DNA of 64,000 nucleotides from Candidatus Syntrophocurvum alkaliphilum (GTDB taxonomy: Bacteria; Bacillota; Syntrophomonadia; Syntrophomonadales; Syntrophomonadaceae): the NCBI RefSeq assembly GCF_009734445.1, contig NZ_CP046457.1, forward strand, positions 496,001-560,000, in the 5' to 3' direction. Under the pieces are notes generated by a model. That model was not told the DNA's origin. It saw nothing but the letters and a program-made list of their open reading frames with translations, and did no database searches. Below are positions 38,007-46,692 of this stretch, piece after piece; position 1 is the first letter of the stretch, and each line of letters opens with the position of its first letter. The position numbers and the translations under genes were made by a program.

Positions 38007-38029
38007 GTAGTAAGTTTTTCTAAACAAAA

Positions 38030-38126
38030 TTGATTCTGCTGCAAAAAGTAACTACAAAAAAATTTAAGGCTGAGTAAACATGTTTACTCAGCCGATTCCA
38101 TAGTCTAAGTTTAGCTTTTCGCAGTG
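38030..38126 (+). repeat. Dispersed intergenic repeat, copy C (full-length form)
   Basis: Starts TTGATTCTGCTGCAAAAAG (38030), then AGTAACTAC. A perfect 26-bp palindrome at 38068-38093 follows (half-site GGCTGAGTAAACA), then the core GATTCCATAGTCTAAGTTTA and TTTTCGCAGTGAAAC. The outer ends resemble each other inverted, as in MITE-like elements. It lies between the ACT gene and the terminator. Confidence 0.88.
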
Positions 38127-38141
38127 AAACTAAAATTATAT

Positions 38142-38179
38142 AAAAAAGTTAGCAGATGAAAATATCTGCTAACTTTTTT
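38142..38179 (+). terminator. Bidirectional terminator between the paaK operon and glnA
   Basis: AAAAAAGTTAGCAGAT and its exact complement ATCTGCTAACTTTTTT are separated by 6 bases: a 16-bp stem with T-runs on both strands, between convergent genes. Confidence 0.95.
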
Positions 38180-38201
38180 GTTATGATTAATATTAAATAA
38201 A

Positions 38202-39527
38202 TTAATATTTCTTTAGATATTTAGTAATTTCCCAAGTATGGACTTCATCACTAAATTCTTTCCATTCTGTTTTTTTAGCTTCAATAAACTTTGAACTAAC
38301 ATGAGAGCCAAGAGCCTCTAAAATAAGTTCATCTTTTTCTAAAGCTTCTATTGCTTCAAGCATAGTTCTAGGTAAAAATTTTACTCCTGCTTTAATTTGG
38401 TCTTTAATACTCATATCATATGCATTTTTATCTATGGGTTCTGCAGGATTAGATTTATCTTTTATACCTTGAATACCAGCTTTAATCATTACTGTGAAAA
38501 GTAGATAAGGATTACTAGTAGCATCTGGACTTCTTAATTCCATACGAGTTCCCAATCCTCTTCCAGCAGGAATACGAATTAATGTACTGCGGTTAGCTGT
38601 TGACCAACCTATATTTACAGGAGCTTCAAAACCAGGAACAAGTCTTTTATAGGAATTAACAGTTGGATTAGCTAAAGCTGTTATAGCTGGTGCATGCTTT
38701 AGTATTCCTCCAATATAATATTTAGCAGTTTCACTTAACTCTAAAGGATCATTTGGGTCATAAAAGATGTTTTCCTCACCTTTAAATAATGACTGATGGC
38801 AATGCATTGCCGATCCTTGTGTGTCCCGAAAAGGCTTGGGCATAAAAGTTGCATAAAGTTCGTGCTTTTGAGCAATGTTTTTTACAACATATTTAAAAGT
38901 ACAGAAGTTATCTGCTGTTCTTAAAGCTTCATCATATTTAAAATCAATTTCATGTTGTCCTGGAGAAGCTTCATGATGTGATGCTTCAATTTCAAATCCT
39001 AAATCACGTAATGCCAGTATCATTTCACGACGTGCTCTTTCCCCTCTATCAATTGGGGAGAGATCAAAGTAACCAGCCTCATCATGGATATCAAAGATTG
39101 GATTTAATTTATCATCTGTATAGAAAAGAAAAAACTCTCCTTCAGGTCCGATGTTAACTGTAAAGCCCATCTCTTTTGCTTCAGCAAGAACTTCTTTTAA
39201 TCGACGTCTTGGACAACCTGAAAATGGATTTCCATTTGAATCATATATATCACAAATAAACCTTGCCACTCTATCTTCTTGTGGGCCCCATGGGAAAATA
39301 TCAAAAGTATCTGGGTCTGGAACAATCAACATATCTGATTCTTCAACTCTTGCAAAACCATCAATACTTGAACCATCAAACATAATTTCCCCGTTTAAAG
39401 CCTTGTCGAGATCATCGGCCATTATAGTAACATTTTTTAAAATTCCAAAAATATCAGTAAACTGTAGCCTGATGAACTGAACATTTTCTCCTTTAATTTT
39501 TTTCTTAATTGAGTCTTCAATAGACAA
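38202..39527 (-). CDS. glnA: Glutamine synthetase, type I
   Basis: A 441-residue GSI. Motifs: QFTDIFGILKNV, MFDGSSIDGFARVEESDM, the catalytic GPEGEFFLF, ASHHEASPGQHEIDF, the ATP-binding TFMPKPFRDTQGSAMHCHQSLF, NPTVNSYKRLVPGFEAPVNI, and RIPAGRGLGTRMELRSPD. It makes glutamine from glutamate, ammonia and ATP. I place the start at TTG 39527 (MSIEDSIKKKI): AAGGAAGGTG sits 6 bases upstream, and the GTG at 39536 lies inside that site. Monocistronic on the minus strand. No glnR gene is adjacent, unlike in bacilli. Confidence 0.95.
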   Translation of the reverse strand: MSIEDSIKKKIKGENVQFIRLQFTDIFGILKNVTIMADDLDKALNGEIMFDGSSIDGFARVEESDMLIVPDPDTFDIFPWGPQEDRVARFICDIYDSNGNPFSGCPRRRLKEVLAEAKEMGFTVNIGPEGEFFLFYTDDKLNPIFDIHDEAGYFDLSPIDRGERARREMILALRDLGFEIEASHHEASPGQHEIDFKYDEALRTADNFCTFKYVVKNIAQKHELYATFMPKPFRDTQGSAMHCHQSLFKGEENIFYDPNDPLELSETAKYYIGGILKHAPAITALANPTVNSYKRLVPGFEAPVNIGWSTANRSTLIRIPAGRGLGTRMELRSPDATSNPYLLFTVMIKAGIQGIKDKSNPAEPIDKNAYDMSIKDQIKAGVKFLPRTMLEAIEALEKDELILEALGSHVSSKFIEAKKTEWKEFSDEVHTWEITKYLKKY

Positions 39528-39838
39528 AAAAAGCACCTTCCTTTTTTAAAATATATTTGTATTCTTAATAAAATTTCGTTTTTTAATATTATGATTCCTT
39601 TTATTAGTAAAAAATACGAAGAAATAATAAGTTTTTAATAAATATAAAAAGCATAATAGAAATATATTAAAATGTAGGGGTAATTTAAGGTGTTAACCTA
39701 ATATTTAACAATATATAGATAAATAGTTTGTTATATTATTATTGATAATAGATTAGAATTTTATTTGGCTTATTTTTAGCATAACGAATTTCATCAAAAA
39801 ATATTATAATAACAAGATAAAAATAAGAGGAGAATACT
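39528..39838. other. 311-bp A+T-rich intergenic region between glnA and the PHP gene
   Basis: No gene is seen. It must hold divergent promoters. The one clear symmetric element is TGTTAACCTAATATTTAACA at 39691-39710 (TGTTAA, 8 bases, TTAACA). The spacing fits neither the GlnR/TnrA nor the Rex consensus. AGAGGAGAA precedes the PHP gene. Confidence 0.55.
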
Positions 39839-40882
39839 ATGTTTGAATATCAAGGAAATATCCATATACATTCTAAGTATAGTGATGGAGAAGGCACAAT
39901 AAAAGAAATAGCTAAAGCTGCAAATAATGCTAGCCTAGATTTTATAGTTATAACAGATCATTTCAACTTAGATGGACTAAAAAACAATCAAGAAGGATAT
40001 GTGAATCATGTTTTAGTATTAGTAGGTATGGAATGCAATGATACAGCTAATCATTACCTAGCACTTAATATAGATAAAGTAATCCCAAACAATGTAGATA
40101 AACCTCAAAAAGTAATTGATGAAGTTAATGCACAAAAAGGTATTGGAATAATAGCACACCCAATTGAGAAAGGTTCCCATTTATATGAAAATAACAAAAC
40201 ATATGAATGGAAAGACTGGAATGTAAACAATTTTCAAGGTATTGAGGTGTGGAATTATTTATCCCAATGGCGTGATGGCATAAACAATATATTTAAAGCA
40301 ATATACTTATATTTTTACCCTCATGCAGCCTTAAAGGGACCTTATAAAGAAATAATGAAAATATATGATGAGTTCCAAAAAAAAGGGAGCGAAGTTTGCT
40401 TATATGGAGGGTCAGATGCTCATGGAACAACTGTTAAAATAGGACCAGTAAAACTAACCATTTCAGATTACGAATTTAGTTTTAAATGTATTAATACACA
40501 TATACTGACTACCAAAAAACTAAGGCGTAATTTAGCTGAAGATAAATTATTAATATATGAAGCACTTAAAAATGGTTCGTCATGGATTAGCTATGATTAC
40601 TTTAAAAATAGTAGTGGATTTCGTTTTAAATTAAATGCGTTAGAAAAAACATGGTATATGGGGGAAAAAGCAAAATATGAAAAAAACATGTATATAACAG
40701 TTAAAACCCCTTATAAAGCGAAAGTCAATATCTTGAAAGATGGCGAAATTGTGCATGTCAGCAAAGGCAAAAAGCATATATATAATAATATAACACCGGG
40801 GACATACCGAGTAGAATGCTATCACAAGCATTTACTAGGATATCGCCCATGGATTTATAGCAACTCGATTAGAGTATATTAG
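39839..40882 (+). CDS. PHP-domain metal-dependent phosphoesterase-like protein
   Basis: A 347-residue protein. The PHP metal motifs are GNIHIHSKYSDGEG (residues 6-19), FIVITDHFNLDG, VGMECND, GIIAHPIEKG and GGSDAHGTT. PHP domains hydrolyse phosphoesters using a trinuclear metal centre. The last ~90 residues (VKTPYKAKVNILKDGEIVH, ITPGTYRVECYHKH) look like a beta-sandwich domain. No signal peptide is visible. The substrate is unknown. It stands alone, with GAGGAGAA before its ATG and a strong hairpin right after its stop. Confidence 0.8.
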   Translation: MFEYQGNIHIHSKYSDGEGTIKEIAKAANNASLDFIVITDHFNLDGLKNNQEGYVNHVLVLVGMECNDTANHYLALNIDKVIPNNVDKPQKVIDEVNAQKGIGIIAHPIEKGSHLYENNKTYEWKDWNVNNFQGIEVWNYLSQWRDGINNIFKAIYLYFYPHAALKGPYKEIMKIYDEFQKKGSEVCLYGGSDAHGTTVKIGPVKLTISDYEFSFKCINTHILTTKKLRRNLAEDKLLIYEALKNGSSWISYDYFKNSSGFRFKLNALEKTWYMGEKAKYEKNMYITVKTPYKAKVNILKDGEIVHVSKGKKHIYNNITPGTYRVECYHKHLLGYRPWIYSNSIRVY

Positions 40883-40920
40883 GTATAATATATCAGGGGG
40901 AACAGCCCCCATGATATACC
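40882..40920 (+). terminator. GC-rich hairpin after the PHP gene
   Basis: GGTATA...ATCA-GGGGG, loop AACAG, CCCCC-ATGATATACC. A long stem capped by five G-C pairs, starting inside the stop codon. It lacks a T-run, so it may pause polymerase or protect the 3' end rather than terminate alone. Confidence 0.5.
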
Positions 40921-41112
40921 CTTAACATTAGGACCTTAAGACTATACTTTGAATAGGATATTATCATCATTTTTGCAAGCAATTTTTTGGGACCTTGAAG
41001 CAAATTATTGCCCGAAAGCTTGGACTTTCGGTGTTTAAATAAGTAACAATATGTAAAAAAATGAAATATATTTTTGTTTTTTATTCCCTTCATAAAGAAG
41101 GGTTTTTTTTTT
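40921..41112 (+). ncRNA. Candidate small RNA or leader ending in a terminator, upstream of mraZ
   Basis: No reading frame of note. It contains GGACCTTAAG (40931) and GGACCTTGAAG (40990), a perfect hairpin CCGAAAG-CTTGGA-CTTTCGG at 41012-41031, and a terminator CCCTTC-ATAAA-GAAGGG plus ten T at 41086-41112. The terminator lies before the mraZ control region, so it ends a transcript that is not mraZ. That could be PHP read-through or a short RNA of its own. I did not recognise an RNA family. Confidence 0.4.
41086..41112 (+). terminator. Rho-independent terminator upstream of mraZ
   Basis: CCCTTC at 41086-41091, a 5-base loop, GAAGGG at 41097-41102, then ten T residues. It insulates the division cluster from upstream transcription. 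Confidence 0.88.
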
Positions 41113-41126
41113 CTTGGTAGAATAAA

Positions 41127-41151
41127 GTGGTGTATAGTGGAGAGAAGTGGG
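41127..41151 (+). promoter_or_regulatory. MraZ operator: three GTGG repeats with 10-bp period
   Basis: GTGG occurs at 41127, 41137 and 41147, i.e. TGGTG, TGGAG and TGGGG separated by 5-base spacers. MraZ is known to bind short TGG-containing direct repeats with this spacing upstream of its own gene, so autoregulation of the cluster is likely. Confidence 0.8.
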
Positions 41152-41189
41152 GTAAAATACCTCGAATTAATAGTTAAGGGGAAGAACAT

Positions 41190-41621
41190 ATGTTCTTGGG
41201 TGAATATCAGCATTCATTGGATGTGAAAAATAGAATTACTGTTCCATCTAAGTTTAGAGAAGGGTTAGGAGTTAAATTCGTAGCAACAAAGGGACTTGAT
41301 AACTGTATTTTTTTATATCCAATGGATGAATGGAAGGTGATTGAGGAAAAACTTAGGTCTTTACCTGTTACAAGATCTGATGTTAGATCCTTTGCGCGCT
41401 TTTTCTTTTCTGGTGCTTCAGAGCTAGAAGTTGATAAACAGGGAAGAACTGTATTGCCTCCAAATTTAAGGGAATATGCTGGTATTCAAAAAGAACTAGT
41501 AATTATAGGTGTAGGATCAAGGGTTGAGATTTGGTCAGCTGATAAATGGGAAGACTATAATAGTGAAGCACAATCTTCTTATGAAGATATTGCTGAGAGC
41601 TTAGAAGATTTAGGTATATAG
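41190..41621 (+). CDS. mraZ: Transcriptional regulator MraZ
   Basis: A 143-residue protein made of two AbrB/SpoVT-like MraZ domains: [23 protein letters not shown] at the N-terminus and [21 protein letters not shown] in the middle, each with the conserved D-x-(K/Q)-x-R turn. It forms a ring and represses the dcw cluster by binding the GTGG repeats just upstream. ATG follows AAGGGGAAG. It is the first gene of the wall/division operon. Confidence 0.96.
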   Translation: MFLGEYQHSLDVKNRITVPSKFREGLGVKFVATKGLDNCIFLYPMDEWKVIEEKLRSLPVTRSDVRSFARFFFSGASELEVDKQGRTVLPPNLREYAGIQKELVIIGVGSRVEIWSADKWEDYNSEAQSSYEDIAESLEDLGI

Positions 41622-41632
41622 GAGTGAATGTT

Positions 41633-42550
41633 TTGCATAAACCAGTATTGCTAGATGAGACCATTTCTTACTTAGTTACTGATCCACAAGGCATTTATGT
41701 AGATTGCACATTGGGTGGTGGAGGGCATTTAAATCAAATGGCTAAAATGCTAAAACCTTCTGGAAAAATTATAGCAATAGATAAAGATTTAGATATTATA
41801 AATAAAACAAAAAAGAATATAAGCTTTTCTAATGTAGAATACATACACTCAGATTTTAGGTATCTAGACCGAATCTTAGGAAATGAATATTTATGCCAAA
41901 TTAATGGAATTATGATGGACCTAGGTGTTTCTTCCTTTCAACTTGATGAAGCAGATAGAGGATTTAGCTATCATGAAAACGCTAGACTAGATATGCGAAT
42001 GAATAGAACCCAAGAATTAACAGCTTGGGATATAATTAACAACTTTGAAGAACAAGATATAAGTAAAATTATATTTGAGTATGGTGAAGAAAGATATGCT
42101 CGTAAAATCGCAAGGGCAATTGTTAATAAAAGAAAGGAACAACTAATAAATACAACACTTGAATTAGTAGATATTATAAGATCAGCAGTTCCCGCAAAAT
42201 ATAGGCATGATAAGCATCCGGCACGAAGGACATTTCAAGCTCTAAGAATTGCAGTTAATGCTGAATTAGATGCTTTGAAAGATACTCTTCCTCAAGCAAT
42301 TAACTATCTTAAGCCGGGTGGAAGATTGTGTGTAATTACTTTTCATTCGTTAGAAGATAGATTAGTAAAAAAATTCTTTAAGGAAGAGTCAATAGAATGT
42401 ATATGTCCACCCGATTTTCCTATATGTAAATGTGAACAAAAACCAAGGTTAAAAATTATTACAAGAAAACCGATAGTACCTGATGAAAAAGAATGTGAAG
42501 AAAATTCTCGGGCTAGAAGTGCTAAACTTCGAGTGGCCAGCAAAATTTAG
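41633..42550 (+). CDS. rsmH: 16S rRNA (cytosine(1402)-N(4))-methyltransferase
   Basis: A 305-residue SAM-dependent enzyme: HKPVLLDETISYL, YVDCTLGGGGHL (SAM loop), MDLGVSSFQLDEADRGFSY, LDMRMN, HPARRTFQALRIAVNAEL and CVITFHSLEDRLVK are all RsmH motifs. It modifies C1402 in the ribosomal decoding centre. I prefer TTG 41633, which has GGAGTGA 5-6 bases upstream; GTG 41624 lies inside that site and would add three residues. Lies 11 bases after mraZ. Confidence 0.95.
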   Translation: MHKPVLLDETISYLVTDPQGIYVDCTLGGGGHLNQMAKMLKPSGKIIAIDKDLDIINKTKKNISFSNVEYIHSDFRYLDRILGNEYLCQINGIMMDLGVSSFQLDEADRGFSYHENARLDMRMNRTQELTAWDIINNFEEQDISKIIFEYGEERYARKIARAIVNKRKEQLINTTLELVDIIRSAVPAKYRHDKHPARRTFQALRIAVNAELDALKDTLPQAINYLKPGGRLCVITFHSLEDRLVKKFFKEESIECICPPDFPICKCEQKPRLKIITRKPIVPDEKECEENSRARSAKLRVASKI

Positions 42551-42578
42551 TTCTAAAGGTAAGGGAGGAAGAATAGTA

Positions 42579-43061
42579 ATGTTACAGGCAGGATACGATT
42601 ATTCTAGGTTGCCAAATTACGATGATGAAACAAAAAAACGCAATAAAGTAAAGAAAATAAAACGTACATATAAAGTAGTTAATCCTGAAAGAAAATTTAT
42701 TATAAAAATTGGTTGTTTAGCTTTTTTATATGCTTTGCTATTAGTATTTCTTTGTATAAAAAGTTCTACTTTAGGTTATCAAGTAGTTGAATTGGAAAAT
42801 GAAGTACATCGTATCGAGACTGCCAATAATAGAATGAGTTTTGCTATATCTGAAAAAAGTTCTTTAGAAAGAATAGAAAAAATAGCTATGCAAGATATGG
42901 GAATGGTTAGAGCAGGATTTAGTTCAGAAATGGCTATACCTAAAACTCAGCATACTATTAATGTAGCTGAAATAGACAGTGAGGTAAAAGTAACGGCTGA
43001 TAAAGAAAAGCCATTGGATAGGATAATAAACTCATTGTCATTCTTAGCTCAAAATAATTAA
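42579..43061 (+). CDS. ftsL: Cell division protein FtsL-like
   Basis: A 160-residue bitopic membrane protein. A basic cytoplasmic N-terminus (KKRNKVKKIKRTYK) leads to one transmembrane helix (LAFLYALLLVFLCI, about residues 49-66), then a short coiled coil (VVELENEVHRIETANNRMSF) with the FtsL/DivIC-type IEKIAMQDMGMVRA segment. It is assigned by this layout and by its place between rsmH and the PBP gene, since FtsL sequence is poorly conserved. It scaffolds FtsB/DivIC and FtsQ/DivIB with FtsW/FtsI. ATG 42579 has GGGAGGA upstream; the frame extending into rsmH is ignored. Confidence 0.85.
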   Translation: MLQAGYDYSRLPNYDDETKKRNKVKKIKRTYKVVNPERKFIIKIGCLAFLYALLLVFLCIKSSTLGYQVVELENEVHRIETANNRMSFAISEKSSLERIEKIAMQDMGMVRAGFSSEMAIPKTQHTINVAEIDSEVKVTADKEKPLDRIINSLSFLAQNN

Positions 43062-43081
43062 ATTTAAAGAGGTGTAGATTA

Positions 43082-45196
43082 ATGCAGACCACCAATCTGC
43101 TTGTGAGAAAGCGTATTGCAGCGCTTTTTTTCTTGTTTTCAATAGGCTTTGTTATCTTAACCGGAAGGATTTTTTGGGTACAGTTTGTACGTGGTGCAGA
43201 ATTATCTGAAATGGCTATACAAAACAGAATGCGTGATGTACCTGTAGAATCGAAAAGAGGAATAATATATGATAGAAGTGGTAATGAACTAGCTTTATCA
43301 ATAAGTGCAGATTCGGTTTATGCTATTCCTGCAGAGGTTAGGTATTCAGAACAGCAAAAAGATATAGCTAGGCAAGTAGCTGCAGTTTTAAGTTTAGAAG
43401 AAGAAAAGGTTTATGAACGCATTACTAAACATAGCTCATTTGAGTGGGTGAAGCGAAAAATAGATGTGGAACAGGCTCAAGAATTGAGAGAGCTAAACCT
43501 TCCTGGAATTGGTTTAACTGAGGAAAGTAGGAGATTTTATCCCAAAGGTACACTTGCTAGTCATGTCTTAGGGATATCAGGTGCTGATAATACTGGTTTG
43601 GAAGGGGTAGATTTTGTTTATAATGATTTGGTAGGTGGGACTAAAGGTAGAATAGTAATAGAGCACGATGCAGCAAATAGGCCCATTCCTGAGGCTACGC
43701 ATAGATATATTCCGCCTATTAATGGTGCAAACTTAGTTTTAACATTAGATGAAACAATACAATATATTACAGAGCGAGAACTTGATAAAGTATTTAGAGA
43801 GAAAAATGCTAAGGCTGCTACAGCTATAGTAATGGATGTTCAATCAGGAGAAATTCTTTCTATGGCTTCACGTCCTACGTTTGATCCTAATAATTATAGT
43901 GACTATCCAGATAGCAATAGAAGGAATTATGCTATTAATGATTCATATGAACCGGGATCTACTATGAAAATTACCACATCAGCAATGGTATTAGAAGAAA
44001 GTGTTGTAGGTTCTGATTCTAAATTTGTATGTAAAGGCAGTGTTAAAGTAGGAAGTGAAACAATTAGCTGTGCCAATCATAAAGCTCATGGTACGCAAAC
44101 ATTTGCAGAAGTTGTAGAAAATTCATGTAATGTTGGATTTGTAAATATAGGATTAGATTTAGGCTTAGAAAAATATTTTAAATATCTTAATGCTTTTGGT
44201 TTTGGAAAAACAACCGATATTGATCTTCCGGGAGAAGCAACAGGAATATTAGTGCCACAAAGCAGAGCTAAACAAATTGATTTAGCTACTATGTCCATGG
44301 GGCAAGCAAATGCAGTTACACCGTTACAATTAATCAGGGCTATGGCAGCAATAGCTAATGGAGGTCAATTAATTGAACCAAAAATTTTAAAAAAAGCAAT
44401 TGATGCTGATGGTAATATATTAAGGGAACATGAACCTAATGTAGTAAGGAATATTATATCGGAAGAAACTTCTAAAGAGCTATCATTGATATTAGAAGGA
44501 GTAGTGGCTAATGGAACAGGAAGAAATGCTTATATAGATGGATATAGAGTAGCTGGAAAAACTGGTACAGCACAAAAGATAGCACCCGGTGGTGGATATC
44601 TTGCTAATGAGTATGTTGCTTCTTTTATAGGTTTTGCTCCAGCAAATGATCCTAAATTAGCTTGTATAGTAGTTGTAGATGCTCCGCAGGGATATCCATA
44701 CTATGGAGGATGGGTAGCAGCCCCTGTTTTCAGAGAAATTATGCATGATTCACTCAGATACTTAGAGGTGCCAATTCAAGCTAAAGAAAGTGAAATAGAT
44801 AATGAAAAAGAACAAAAAGTGATTGTACCAGATGTGGTGAATTTACCACTAGCAGAGGCTTCAAATATAATTCAATCACGTGGCTTAGAAGTAAAAGTAA
44901 AGGGTACTGGCAATATTGTATGGCAACAAACTCCTAATCCTAATACACAAATAACTAGTCAATCGCAAGTAATAATACATTTATCTCCATTTGAGAAGGA
45001 TAATGAAAGTGGAGAAGTCACAGTTCCTGATTTACAAGGGAAATCAATGAAAGAGGTTGCAAAAATACTTTCTGATTTGGGGTTACACCTTGTTCCTGAG
45101 GGCTATGGTCTTACATATGATCAGTCTCCAAACCCCGGGAAAGTAATAACTAGGGGATCGACTATAAAAGTAAAATTTCAACCCGTTGATGAATGA
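43082..45196 (+). CDS. Class B penicillin-binding protein with two PASTA domains (FtsI/SpoVD type)
   Basis: A 704-residue membrane-anchored transpeptidase. An N-terminal helix (IAALFFLFSIGFVILTGRIF), the PBP dimer domain (VPVESKRGIIYDRSGNELA) and the transpeptidase follow: active Ser in GSTMK, SCN, KTGTAQ. Two PASTA repeats occupy the last ~140 residues (VIVPDVVNLPLAEASNII; VTVPDLQGKSMKEVAKIL). PASTA-bearing class B PBPs here are either the septal enzyme or SpoVD for spore cortex. Only one such gene is in the cluster, so it may serve both or be chiefly septal. ATG follows GAGGTGTAG. Confidence 0.93.
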   Translation: MQTTNLLVRKRIAALFFLFSIGFVILTGRIFWVQFVRGAELSEMAIQNRMRDVPVESKRGIIYDRSGNELALSISADSVYAIPAEVRYSEQQKDIARQVAAVLSLEEEKVYERITKHSSFEWVKRKIDVEQAQELRELNLPGIGLTEESRRFYPKGTLASHVLGISGADNTGLEGVDFVYNDLVGGTKGRIVIEHDAANRPIPEATHRYIPPINGANLVLTLDETIQYITERELDKVFREKNAKAATAIVMDVQSGEILSMASRPTFDPNNYSDYPDSNRRNYAINDSYEPGSTMKITTSAMVLEESVVGSDSKFVCKGSVKVGSETISCANHKAHGTQTFAEVVENSCNVGFVNIGLDLGLEKYFKYLNAFGFGKTTDIDLPGEATGILVPQSRAKQIDLATMSMGQANAVTPLQLIRAMAAIANGGQLIEPKILKKAIDADGNILREHEPNVVRNIISEETSKELSLILEGVVANGTGRNAYIDGYRVAGKTGTAQKIAPGGGYLANEYVASFIGFAPANDPKLACIVVVDAPQGYPYYGGWVAAPVFREIMHDSLRYLEVPIQAKESEIDNEKEQKVIVPDVVNLPLAEASNIIQSRGLEVKVKGTGNIVWQQTPNPNTQITSQSQVIIHLSPFEKDNESGEVTVPDLQGKSMKEVAKILSDLGLHLVPEGYGLTYDQSPNPGKVITRGSTIKVKFQPVDE

Positions 45197-45231
45197 TTTA
45201 CCTACTTTAATTATGATAGGAGGAAGGGGTA

Positions 45232-46686
45232 ATGATATTAAATAGATTATTAAATGGTGTTGACTTAAAAAGCTATAAAGGTAATTTAACAGAAGAAATT
45301 GCAGGTATTGCTTATGATTCTAGGAAAGTAAAACCAGGTTACTTATTTATATGTATACCTGGTTTTAAAACTGATGGGCATCTTTATATTGACCAAGCCA
45401 TAAAAAATGGTGCTTCTGCAATTTTAGCAGAAAAAGAAATTAATGCTCCACAAGACTGTGCGTTTATTATCACAAATAATACTCGCAAATCAATGCCTAT
45501 AATAGTTTCAAACTATTATCACAAACCTTCGGAACAACTGAAGGTTATAGGGGTTACAGGTACTAATGGAAAAACTACAACCGCACATCTAGTAAAGAAT
45601 ATATTAGAAGAAAGCAATAAAAATGTTGGTATCATTGGTACTCTTAATGCTCAAATAGGTGACATAGAATATAAGTTAAATCATACTACTCCCGAATCAT
45701 TAGAGTTAGAACAATTTATTAGTTTAACCCGTGATGAAAATGGTGAGTATGTGGTTATGGAGGTTTCTTCCCATGCACTTGATTTAGCAAGAGTAGATCA
45801 AATTGATTTTAATGTTGCTATTTATACTAATTTAAGCCAAGATCATTTAGACTATCATGATAATATGGATGAATATAAAGAAGCTAAATTAAAGTTATTT
45901 AGGAAAATGAATAAAGAGGGCAAGTATAGCATTATTAATATAGATGATACTTATTCACAGGATTTTATAAACATAGCTAGTAATTGTGTAACTTATGGGG
46001 TTAATGAAAAGGCGGACGTAAAAGCAACTGATTTAAATATAGGTCTTGAAGGAAGTAGTTTTACGGTAAATTATCGCAATGAAAGTTTTAAAATAAATAT
46101 CAAATTAATAGGACTTTTTAGTGTATATAATGCTTTAGCTGCAATTGCGTTTGCGTTAAATGAAGGAATAGATATTAATACAATTAAAAAATCTTTAGAA
46201 AAAGTTGAAGGTGTTGCGGGAAGATTTGAAAAAGTTGATTGTGGACAAGATTTTTCAGTAGTTATTGATTATGCACATAGTCCTGATGGTTTAAAAAACA
46301 TTTTAAAAACTGCAAAAGAAATTGTTGACAATAGAATAATAACAGTGTTTGGGTGTGGAGGAGACAGAGATAGAACTAAGAGGCCATTAATGGGGAAAAT
46401 TGCTGCTATATATAGTGATTTTTGTATTGTTACATCAGATAATCCAAGGAGTGAAGAACCAAAGGCAATTATTGAAGATATTTTACCAGGTTTAAATGAA
46501 GTTGCTAATTCACGCTATGCAGTTATTGTTGATCGAAAAGAAGCTATTAGACATGCTATCAACTTAGGAAAAAAAGGAGATATAATTATTATTGCGGGAA
46601 AAGGACACGAAACATATCAAGAAATTAAGGATAAAGTAATTGATTTTGATGATAAAAAAATTGCTGAGAATTTTTTGAAAGGATAA
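45232..46686 (+). CDS. murE: UDP-MurNAc-L-Ala-D-Glu--meso-DAP ligase
   Basis: A 484-residue Mur ligase. N-terminal IAYDSRKVKPGYLFICIPG, ATP loop GVTGTNGKTTTAHL, HTTPESLEL and VMEVSSHALDLARV are MurE motifs. The third-residue specificity loop reads DNPR, which in characterised MurE enzymes selects meso-diaminopimelate over L-lysine. The organism's peptidoglycan is therefore probably of the meso-DAP type. ATG with AGGAGGAAGGGG upstream. First of three tandem Mur ligases/transferases. Confidence 0.96.
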   Translation: MILNRLLNGVDLKSYKGNLTEEIAGIAYDSRKVKPGYLFICIPGFKTDGHLYIDQAIKNGASAILAEKEINAPQDCAFIITNNTRKSMPIIVSNYYHKPSEQLKVIGVTGTNGKTTTAHLVKNILEESNKNVGIIGTLNAQIGDIEYKLNHTTPESLELEQFISLTRDENGEYVVMEVSSHALDLARVDQIDFNVAIYTNLSQDHLDYHDNMDEYKEAKLKLFRKMNKEGKYSIINIDDTYSQDFINIASNCVTYGVNEKADVKATDLNIGLEGSSFTVNYRNESFKINIKLIGLFSVYNALAAIAFALNEGIDINTIKKSLEKVEGVAGRFEKVDCGQDFSVVIDYAHSPDGLKNILKTAKEIVDNRIITVFGCGGDRDRTKRPLMGKIAAIYSDFCIVTSDNPRSEEPKAIIEDILPGLNEVANSRYAVIVDRKEAIRHAINLGKKGDIIIIAGKGHETYQEIKDKVIDFDDKKIAENFLKG

Positions 46687-46692
46687 GAGTAA

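Noticed and set aside
39691-39710. GlnR/TnrA or Rex operator at glnA
   Set aside because: The spacer is 8 bases (arms TGTTAA/TTAACA), not fitting either consensus; kept only as an unassigned inverted repeat.
40893-41213. 106-codon minus-strand frame across the PHP-mraZ gap
   Set aside because: It overlaps two hairpins, a terminator and the MraZ operator, and the translation is low-complexity without family motifs.
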